This document shows, in pieces, positions 1 to 6,028 of a DNA stretch of 64,000 bases (its first letter is position 1; the number at the start of each line of letters is the position of its first letter). A program made the translations under genes and the position numbers. The notes under the pieces are model-generated. The model made no database searches, was not told the DNA's origin, and saw nothing but the letters and a program-made list of their open reading frames with translations. The DNA lies in contig NZ_JBHKFI010000014.1 of the NCBI RefSeq assembly GCF_042263505.1, positions 1-64,000 on the forward strand. The letters are read 5' to 3'. The stretch is from Bacillus_BE sp042263505 (GTDB taxonomy: Bacteria > Bacillota > Bacilli > Bacillales > Cytobacillaceae).

Positions 1-125
1 CAAGATGAGATTTCCCATAGCGCAAGCTAGTAAGATCCCTGAAAGATGATCAGGTAGATAGGTTTGAGGTGGAAGCGTGGCGACACGTGGAGCTGACAAA
101 TACTAATCGATCGAGGACTTAACCA
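1..125 (+). rRNA. 23S ribosomal RNA, 3' end (partial)
   Basis: The first bases match the conserved 3' end of Bacillus 23S rRNA, including the stretch ending in CGAGGACTTAACC. The gene is cut by the window start. It is followed by a spacer and 5S rRNA, the usual order of an rRNA operon. The exact 3' end is approximate. Confidence 0.93.
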
Positions 126-299
126 AAATAGAAAAGCGGTGGCGACTGTTCAGCTTCGACAGACGTTGGTCGACTAAAAGCGCCACATCCTGTGGCAACG
201 TCGAAACGGCCGAGAAGCTAGGAGCCGGAGCTAGACAAAATGAGTTTAATAATGTTGCACGTTATCTAGTTTTGAAGGAATAAATTCTTTCATACATAG
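126..299 (+). other. 23S-5S internal spacer
   Basis: No gene is seen here. The spacer contains a compact hairpin at 182-196 (GCCAC stem, ATCCT loop, GTGGC stem) that resembles hairpins elsewhere in the window (572-586, 598-612, 61072-61086, 61228-61240). Confidence 0.6.
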
Positions 300-416
300 T
301 CTGGTGACGATGGCGAGAAGGTCACACCCGTTCCCATATCGAACACGGAAGTTAAGCTTCTCTGCGCCGATGGTAGTTGGGGGTTCTCCCCCTGTGAGAG
401 TAGGACGCCGCCAGGC
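300..416 (+). rRNA. rrf: 5S ribosomal RNA
   Basis: The roughly 117-nt segment starts TCTGGTGACGATGGCGAGAA and ends GACGCCGCCAGGC. It matches Firmicutes 5S rRNA, including the conserved CGAACACGGAAGTTAAG core. It lies downstream of 23S and just upstream of a terminator. Confidence 0.96.
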
Positions 417-418
417 TA

Positions 419-443
419 TACCCCAATTTGGGGATATTTTTTT
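419..443 (+). terminator. terminator after 5S rRNA
   Basis: A short GC stem (CCCCAATTTGGGG, 421-433) is followed by a run of T. It ends the rRNA unit before the tRNA genes. Confidence 0.75.
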
Positions 444-473
444 GAAAAACTTTAATGGTATATATTAACAAAT

Positions 474-548
474 GGCCCCTTGGTCAAGCGGTTAAGACAC
501 CGCCCTTTCACGGCGGTAACACGGGTTCGAATCCCGTAGGGGTCACCA
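474..548 (+). tRNA. tRNA-Glu (TTC)
   Basis: This is a complete cloverleaf sequence. The acceptor stem starts GGCCCCT and ends AGGGGTC with encoded CCA. The anticodon loop between CCGCC and GGCGG carries TTC, and the T-loop is GGTTCGAATCC. Confidence 0.96.
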
Positions 549-614
549 TTTTAGCGTAGCCATGCAAAAGCGCGACGGCCTGTCGCGACGCTATACTAGC
601 GCGTCTTGTGCTTT

Positions 615-690
615 GGAGGATTAGCTCAGCTGGGAGAGCATCTGCCTTACAAGCAGAGGGTCGGCGGTTCGAGCCCGTCATCCTCCACCA
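615..690 (+). tRNA. tRNA-Val (TAC)
   Basis: The 76-nt cloverleaf has acceptor arms GGAGGAT and ATCCTCC and encoded CCA. The anticodon TAC sits in the loop between TCTGC and GCAGA. The T-loop is GGTTCGAGCCC. Confidence 0.96.
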
Positions 691-707
691 TTTATCTAAT
701 TAGACGA

Positions 708-738
708 GCCAGTCTAGCTCAATTGGTAGAGCACGACC
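708..738 (+). pseudogene. 5' fragment of a tRNA (Thr/Lys-like)
   Basis: A 7-nt acceptor-like strand (GCCAGTC) is followed by an intact D arm (TAGCTCAATTGGTAGAGCA) and the start of an anticodon stem. After that the sequence stops matching a tRNA. No matching anticodon 3' strand, T arm or acceptor 3' strand follows before tRNA-Lys at 867. The D arm is the one typical of Bacillus tRNA-Thr. I read it as a broken tRNA gene. An interrupted (intron-containing) tRNA is less likely, because no 3' half is visible. Confidence 0.65.
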
Positions 739-866
739 AAATAAGCTTCTTCAATAGTCTTCAGAGTACGAATTGAGTTGCTACTTGAATAAGCTATCTG
801 AAATGCGGACGTCGTAGATGCCAAAGTTTAGAAATAAGAAATAAATATTAAATAAAATAAAATAGA

Positions 867-942
867 GAGCCATTAGCTCAGTAGGTAGAGCATCTGACTT
901 TTAATCAGAGGGTCGAAGGTTCGAGTCCTTCATGGCTCACCA
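867..942 (+). tRNA. tRNA-Lys (TTT)
   Basis: The 76-nt cloverleaf has GAGCCAT and ATGGCTC acceptor arms and encoded CCA. The anticodon TTT sits in the loop flanked by CTGAC and its partner strand. It is essentially the standard Bacillus tRNA-Lys. Confidence 0.96.
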
Positions 943-1232
943 TATCATTATAATATTTAGCCAATAGTAGGATAATTAACAATAAGCTGATTAATTAGAA
1001 TGCAAATCCTATACTCGTGCTTTTTTTTATAGTTTTTTTCGTAAATTTCTTTGCTTTAGGTGCATATTTTAGTTAGAAATTCATTCTTTCGGAAAGCTAG
1101 AATGAATTTCAAAACAACTGAGTCCGAATCAGAAACCATAAGCTGAGAGTTTAAAATGAACTTTGTTCGAAAAAACATGTTTCAGGTTAATAAAACGAAA
1201 CGAGTAATATAAAAAATCATTGATAAAAATCT

Positions 1233-1269
1233 TAGAGAGTTAGCCATTATTTTTGGTTAGCTCTTTTTT
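1233..1269 (+). terminator. terminator-like hairpin
   Basis: A 9-bp stem with two G-U pairs (GAGTTAGCC with GGTTAGCTC) is followed by six T. Confidence 0.55.
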
Positions 1270-1317
1270 AATTTCTATTAAAATGATTAATTAAAAAAAT
1301 TGCAGTTGAGTGTTTTG

Positions 1318-1351
1318 AAAGAGCCTTTTTCATGGAGAAAGGCTCTTTTGT
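1318..1351 (+). terminator. terminator-like hairpin
   Basis: An 11-bp perfect stem (AAAGAGCCTTT with AAAGGCTCTTT) is followed by a T-rich tail. No gene is recognised upstream. Confidence 0.6.
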
Positions 1352-1483
1352 GTTTAAGATTTTACTTCATTTTTGATATAAATTGATTATCTCGATGCTG
1401 GTTTTGATAAAATAAAATTGAAGAGAAATTTATAGTGCATTTTATTAGAAATAAAAAAATATAGTTGTTATAATTATTACAAA

Positions 1484-1498
1484 TAATAATGATTATCA
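1484..1498. promoter_or_regulatory. Fur-type box
   Basis: TAATAATGATTATCA matches the Bacillus 7-1-7 Fur site (TGATAATNATTATCA) at 13 of 14 defined bases. A TATAAT lies at 1469-1474 just upstream. The nearest downstream coding candidate is the short ORF at 1603. Fur, PerR and Zur sites are closely related, so the exact regulator is inferred. Confidence 0.6.
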
Positions 1499-1602
1499 TT
1501 TTATTATCGGTCTTAGAATTTGTTATGGATAAATCAATTTACACATACATTTTTCTGAATAAACAAAGTACATATTTTTTAAAGTGAGAAGGTGAGCATA
1601 TA

Positions 1603-1698
1603 ATGTGTAAAAACTGTACACCTTTTCGAGTTCAAACGTTTCTGGAACATGGTGAACAGTGTATTTTTATCCGTGATCAGGATGAAATATTCAATTAA
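1603..1698 (+). CDS. putative 31-residue Cys-containing peptide
   Basis: This short ORF starts at ATG and ends at TAA. A purine-rich site (GAGAAGGTGAG) lies about 6-8 nt upstream, so initiation is plausible. The product has three cysteines (positions 2, 5 and 20), two of them in an N-terminal CxxC, and an acidic C-terminal end. It has no predicted membrane segment. I do not recognise it. The Fur-type box about 105 nt upstream and the PerR-controlled ahpCF operon downstream suggest a metal or redox context. That is inference, and the ORF may be noise. Confidence 0.35.
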   Translation: MCKNCTPFRVQTFLEHGEQCIFIRDQDEIFN

Positions 1699-1797
1699 GG
1701 GAAAATAACAAAACATGTCGGAACCTCAATAGTAATTCTATTTAGGGGCATAATTCATAAAGTGTTCCAAAAAAATCAAAAAAGTTGGATCATATCC

Positions 1798-1851
1798 TTG
1801 ACACGAAATCACTTTTATATAATAATAATTATTGAATTAGAATTATTATAG
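1798..1851 (+). promoter_or_regulatory. ahpC promoter with PerR-type box
   Basis: A perfect -35 TTGACA (1798-1803), 17 nt and AATAAT (1821-1826) form a sigma-A promoter. Just downstream, TTAGAATTATTATAG (1837-1851) matches the PerR box TTATAATNATTATAA at 12 of 14 positions. That placement would block initiation. Peroxide-dependent derepression of ahpCF by PerR is known in Bacillus subtilis. Confidence 0.75.
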
Positions 1852-1914
1852 TTAAATAAGCATTAATTAATAAGCTATTTATAATTCTCAAAAAAATTTA
1901 GGAGGAATTTCATT

Positions 1915-2478
1915 ATGTCATTAATCGGAAAAGAAGTTTTACCTTTCAAAGCACAAGCATACAAAAATGGTGAATTTGTTGAAGTAACAGAAGAAAATTT
2001 CAAAGGTCAATGGAGTGTTGTTTGCTTCTATCCAGCAGACTTCACATTTGTTTGCCCAACTGAATTAGAAGATCTTCAAAACAATTATGAAGCATTAAAA
2101 TCCCTAGGTGTTGAAGTTTACTCTGTTTCAACTGATACTCACTTTACACATAAAGCATGGCATGATACATCAGATGCTATTAGTAAAATTACTTATACAA
2201 TGATTGGTGACCCTGTTCATACAGTTAGCCGCAACTTTGATGTTTTAATTGAAGAAGATGGTCAAGCGGATCGTGGAACTTTCATTATCGATCCTGATGG
2301 TGTTGTCCAAGCACTTGAAATTAATGCAGGCGGTATTGGCCGTGACGCAAGTATATTAATTAATAAAATTAAAGCAGCCCAATACGTTCGTAATAATCCT
2401 GGAGAAGTTTGCCCAGCAAAATGGCAAGAAGGTTCTGAAACACTTAAACCAAGCCTTGACCTTGTTGGTAAAATTTAA
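1915..2478 (+). CDS. ahpC: alkyl hydroperoxide reductase subunit C (2-Cys peroxiredoxin)
   Basis: AhpC reduces hydrogen peroxide and organic hydroperoxides in the cytoplasm and is recycled by AhpF. The 187-residue protein has the usual length. The peroxidatic Cys47 sits in FTFVCPTE, and the resolving Cys166 sits in GEVCPAKW near the C-terminus. The start is set by AGGAGG at 1900-1905. ahpF follows after 12 nt, forming an ahpCF operon that ends in the terminator at 4088. Upstream lies a strong promoter with a PerR-type box, so peroxide induction is expected. Confidence 0.98.
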   Translation: MSLIGKEVLPFKAQAYKNGEFVEVTEENFKGQWSVVCFYPADFTFVCPTELEDLQNNYEALKSLGVEVYSVSTDTHFTHKAWHDTSDAISKITYTMIGDPVHTVSRNFDVLIEEDGQADRGTFIIDPDGVVQALEINAGGIGRDASILINKIKAAQYVRNNPGEVCPAKWQEGSETLKPSLDLVGKI

Positions 2479-2490
2479 GGAGTGCTCTAG

Positions 2491-4023
2491 ATGTTATTAG
2501 ATGCAGATATAAAAGCACAATTAGCGCAATACCTTCAATTGTTGGAGGGAGAAATCCTACTCAAAGTTAGCGAAGGAACTGGGGATGTATCTCGTGACAT
2601 GATGGCACTAATTGATGAATTAGCAACAATGTCACCAGAAAAAATTAAAGTTGAGAAAACAAAATTAGAAAGATCACCTAGCTTTAGTGTCAATCGTATT
2701 GGAGAAGAGACTGGCATCACTTTCGCTGGTGTCCCTCTTGGACATGAATTTACTTCATTAGTACTAGCGCTTTTGCAGGTTAGCGGAAGAGCTCCAAAGG
2801 TTGAGCAAAAGCTGATTGATCAGGTTAAGGGCATTAAGGGAGAATATCATTTTGAAACTTATGTTAGCTTAAGCTGTCACAACTGTCCTGATGTGGTCCA
2901 AGCCTTGAACGTAATGAGCGTTCTTAATCCAGGAATTTCTCATACTATGATTGATGGTGCTGCATTTAAGGATGAGGTTGAAAGTAAGAACATTATGGCA
3001 GTTCCGACTGTTTTCTTAAATGGTGAACCATTTGGCAGCGGCCGGATGGGCCTTGAAGAGATTCTTTCTAAGTTGGGTAGTGCTCCGGATGCCTCTGAAT
3101 TTACAAATAAAGATCCATTTGATGTCCTTGTAGTTGGCGGCGGCCCTGCAGGTGCAAGTGCAGCGATTTATGCAGCTCGCAAGGGTATTCGTACAGGGAT
3201 TGTTGCGGAACGCTTTGGCGGTCAGATTATGGACACATTGGGTATCGAAAACTTTATTAGTGTTAAGTATACTGAAGGTCCAAAGCTTGCTGCAGGTCTT
3301 GAAGAGCATGTTAAAGAATACAATGTCGATATCATGAATTTACAGCGTGCCAAAAATATTGAAAAGAAGGATTTCATTGAAGTTGAACTTGAAAATGGGG
3401 CTGTTTTAAAAAGCAAGGCCGTTATTCTTTCAACAGGTGCTCGTTGGCGTAATGTTGGGGTACCTGGCGAGGCAGAGTTCAAGAACAAAGGGGTAGCTTA
3501 TTGCCCACATTGTGATGGTCCGTTGTTTGCTGGCAAGAGTGTTGCGGTTATCGGCGGTGGTAATTCTGGAATTGAGGCGGCAATTGACCTTGCAGGTGTC
3601 GTAAATCATGTTACTGTCATTGAATTTGCACCAGAGCTTAAAGCAGATTCAGTTCTACAGGAACGTTTATACAGCCTTCCAAATGTCACTGTTGTGAAAA
3701 ATGCTCAAACAAAGGAAATTACTGGTACAGATAAAGTAAATGGAATTACCTATGTTGATCGTAAAACTGGGGAAGAGCACCATGTTGAATTAGCTGGTGT
3801 ATTTGTCCAAATTGGTCTTGTTCCAAATACGGATTGGTTAGGCGAAACGATTGAACGTAATCGCATGGGTGAAATCGTGGTTGACAATCACGGTGCAACA
3901 AGCTTGCCTGGAGTCTTTGCAGCAGGGGATTGTACAAATAGCCCATATAAACAAATCATTATTTCAATGGGTTCCGGAGCAACCGCCGCATTAGGTGCAT
4001 TCGATTATCTAATTCGAAATTAG
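2491..4023 (+). CDS. ahpF: alkyl hydroperoxide reductase subunit F (NADH:peroxiredoxin reductase)
   Basis: This FAD enzyme passes electrons from NADH through two disulfide centres to AhpC. The 510 residues show the full family layout. The N-terminal double thioredoxin-like domain carries CHNC (129-132). An FAD-binding GGGPAG motif lies near 216-221, a C-terminal redox pair CPHC at 338-341 and an NAD-binding GGGNSG near 355-360. The late AAGDC segment is typical of thioredoxin-reductase folds. The start has an AAGGAG site about 8 nt upstream. It is co-transcribed with ahpC. Confidence 0.98.
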   Translation: MLLDADIKAQLAQYLQLLEGEILLKVSEGTGDVSRDMMALIDELATMSPEKIKVEKTKLERSPSFSVNRIGEETGITFAGVPLGHEFTSLVLALLQVSGRAPKVEQKLIDQVKGIKGEYHFETYVSLSCHNCPDVVQALNVMSVLNPGISHTMIDGAAFKDEVESKNIMAVPTVFLNGEPFGSGRMGLEEILSKLGSAPDASEFTNKDPFDVLVVGGGPAGASAAIYAARKGIRTGIVAERFGGQIMDTLGIENFISVKYTEGPKLAAGLEEHVKEYNVDIMNLQRAKNIEKKDFIEVELENGAVLKSKAVILSTGARWRNVGVPGEAEFKNKGVAYCPHCDGPLFAGKSVAVIGGGNSGIEAAIDLAGVVNHVTVIEFAPELKADSVLQERLYSLPNVTVVKNAQTKEITGTDKVNGITYVDRKTGEEHHVELAGVFVQIGLVPNTDWLGETIERNRMGEIVVDNHGATSLPGVFAAGDCTNSPYKQIIISMGSGATAALGAFDYLIRN

Positions 4024-4087
4024 TGATTAAAAAGCGATGTTGTGCTTTAGCTGCTTATATTTTCAAATAATTATTATGTGGTAATAA

Positions 4088-4127
4088 AAGTCGCTAAACT
4101 ATCTAAAGATAGTTTAGCGACTTTTTT
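4088..4127 (+). terminator. terminator of ahpCF
   Basis: A long perfect stem (AAGTCGCTAAACTATCT paired with its complement) is followed by six T. Confidence 0.9.
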
Positions 4128-4388
4128 AGTTATGCAGACTTTAACATCCCGTAGATGGTTTCGAAAAAACTATTCTTTAATTAGAATTTTGCAGTCAAAA
4201 ATGTAAAAAGCGAGACCCTATGCGGGGAGCATGAATAATTAATAATGCGAAATATTTGCTAAAACGGATATTTATATATATAATAATTAAGTTTAAAAAT
4301 GTTAATTATTATTCTTAGACATTCCTATATTAGAAAGAAATTTTATACCTATGTCTAAAATTCTTATGTATCAGGAAGGTGAATAGCC
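4128..4388. other. leader region of ctc
   Basis: No gene is seen. TTAGACAT (4315-4322) is repeated in inverted form at 4351-4358, 31 nt ahead of the ctc start. It could form an 8-bp stem in the 5' untranslated RNA. Confidence 0.4.
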
Positions 4389-4976
4389 ATGAATAATACG
4401 TTAGTGGCTGAGGAACGCAAAGATTTTAGAAAGTCTGCTTTAACAAAATTAAGAAAAGTAGGGGATATTCCAGCAGTTGTTTATGGAAAGCATGAGGCAA
4501 GTAAGTCTATTGCTGTAAAAGGTGTAGATTTGCTTAAAATTATCGGGGAGCATGGAAGGAATGGAATTATATCTTTGAAGGTTAAAGGAAAGACACAGGA
4601 TGTTATTCTAGAAGACTATCAAGCTGATCCAATTAATCATAAAATTCTTCATGCTGATTTTTTACAAGTTAATATGTCTTCTGAAATTCATGCAAAGGTA
4701 CATGTTGAACTGCTAGGAACTTCAAAAGGGATTGAACATGGAGGAATCCTTCAACAATCTCTTCACGAGTTAAATATTACAGCTAAACCTAAAGATATTC
4801 CTGAAGAAATTGAAGTTGATATTACTGACCTCGATGTCGGTCATACTATTAATATTGCCGCGATTAGAAATAAATATAGTCATATTGTAATGAAACATGA
4901 TGATGATGAGGTCATTGCTTCCGTCATTCCTTCAGGATTTGTTGAAGAAGATAGTGAAAGCGAAGAGCTTGCCTAA
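4389..4976 (+). CDS. ctc: 50S ribosomal protein bL25 / general stress protein Ctc
   Basis: The 195-residue protein has the N-terminal 5S-rRNA-binding L25 domain (about residues 1-90) and the C-terminal TL5/CTC beta domain (about 95-185). Landmarks are the start VAEERKDFRKSALTKLRKVG, the segment IPAVVYG and the conserved DFLQVN region. Its C-terminus is acidic, as usual. The start follows AGGAAGGTGAA. In B. subtilis ctc is SigB-dependent, but I could not find a convincing SigB promoter here, so control may differ. It appears monocistronic. Confidence 0.95.
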   Translation: MNNTLVAEERKDFRKSALTKLRKVGDIPAVVYGKHEASKSIAVKGVDLLKIIGEHGRNGIISLKVKGKTQDVILEDYQADPINHKILHADFLQVNMSSEIHAKVHVELLGTSKGIEHGGILQQSLHELNITAKPKDIPEEIEVDITDLDVGHTINIAAIRNKYSHIVMKHDDDEVIASVIPSGFVEEDSESEELA

Positions 4977-5332
4977 AAAAAGTTGTCGAGAAATAAAAAC
5001 CTTAAAATGGATAAATATAAGACAAAATGATTTAGAATAGTCATTGTGTTATAGAGCGGGGATTTAGTTTAGAAGGCTTATTAAAGTTTATAAAAGGAAC
5101 CATTCGAGCCAATTTTGGTGAGAATGGTTTTTTTACTAATTCGCTGTGTAGGTGTATTCTTAAATAGTAATAGAGAATAATATGATTTGCATTCTCCATT
5201 TATAAGAAACACAAAATTTATCTTTAAGTACCTACTCTATTAATCTGTATGCTGCACGCAATGTCGCAAGGGGATTGCTAGCAAACCTTCCAGCTTAGAA
5301 GGATAAATAGGCTAAAAAAAGGAGAAGATAGT
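4977..5332. other. intergenic region after ctc
   Basis: No gene is seen. It holds the terminator-like hairpin at 5098-5133 and an AT-rich stretch. Confidence 0.5.
5098..5133 (+). terminator. terminator-like hairpin
   Basis: An 8-bp stem (AACCATTC with GAATGGTT) is followed by a T run. Confidence 0.65.
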
Positions 5333-5650
5333 ATGGGTGAGAAAGCTGTAAGCAATGCATTTCAGGTTTTTTTGAATGAGGCTACTGAACATTCTCATGC
5401 TTGGATGGAGGCTGTTCGAAAACTGGATCAGGCGAGTAGTCTAGATAAACGAACGGAAGAGATTGCTTATATTGCAGTAATGGCTGCTGTAGGGTTTGAA
5501 AGTGGGCTCCCATTTCATGTGAAAAGTGCAAAAGAATACGGAGCAACGAGGGATGACATAAAAAGTGCCGTTCTACTTGGGCTTCCAGCAGTAGGAAATC
5601 AGGTAATTAAAGCTCTGCCCATTGCATTAGGGGCATTTGATGAAGAGTGA
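5333..5650 (+). CDS. carboxymuconolactone decarboxylase-family protein without the Cys pair
   Basis: The 105-residue all-helical protein has the CMD/AhpD-like fold signature: a helix rich in EIAYIAVMAA, then GLPFHVKSAKEYGAT and DDIKSAVLLGLPAVG. AhpD-type enzymes use a CxxC before the conserved His. Here that segment reads GFESGLPFH and the protein has no cysteine at all, so peroxidase activity is unlikely. The role is unknown. The start is clear from AAAGGAGAAG. It is a single gene between two terminators. Confidence 0.85.
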   Translation: MGEKAVSNAFQVFLNEATEHSHAWMEAVRKLDQASSLDKRTEEIAYIAVMAAVGFESGLPFHVKSAKEYGATRDDIKSAVLLGLPAVGNQVIKALPIALGAFDEE

Positions 5651-5656
5651 AAATAG

Positions 5657-5712
5657 GGGACGATTCTTGTGCTTCTTTTTAGATGAAGCTTTAGAATCGT
5701 CCCATTCTTTAT
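5657..5712 (+). terminator. terminator-like hairpin after the CMD gene
   Basis: An 11-bp stem (GGGACGATTCT with AGAATCGTCCC) has a long loop and a weak T tail. Confidence 0.6.
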
Positions 5713-6028
5713 TTTAGAATGGTATCCTTTTTTAATTTTGGTCATAATCTTTGTTGCTCTTAGTAGAAATTTGTAAAGATCTTTTTGGGGCGAAGAAAAA
5801 GAGTTAATTTACTAGGAAAAGATCAGGAATAGGGCAAAGCATTTTAGCCATTGCCTTATTTTGATGAGATTATAGAATATATTCACTATTTTTAAAATAT
5901 TTATTAAACTATTTTTGTAAAATTTTGATAAAATTTAAGTAGATAAATATTTTCAAAAGTCCATTTCACATAGATAAGAGATGCTAGAGAGGTTGAGACT
6001 CATAATCGATTAAGAGAAAAGAGTGTGA
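5713..6028. other. intergenic region before the Lon-like gene
   Basis: No gene or distinct motif is seen. The AT-rich segment around 5910-5940 probably holds the promoter of the next gene. Confidence 0.4.

Larger units (their letters stand above)
943..1483. other. intergenic region with orphan hairpins
   Basis: No gene longer than a few codons is convincing here. It holds a 12-bp inverted repeat (1076-1087 with 1099-1110) and two terminator-like hairpins (1233-1269 and 1318-1351) with no clear gene upstream of them. They may be remnants of lost genes or successive terminators for the tRNA operon. Confidence 0.5.

Noticed and set aside
4260..4388. SigB promoter in front of ctc
   Set aside because: A GTTTAA word is present at 4291, but no GGGTAT-like -10 lies at the right distance.
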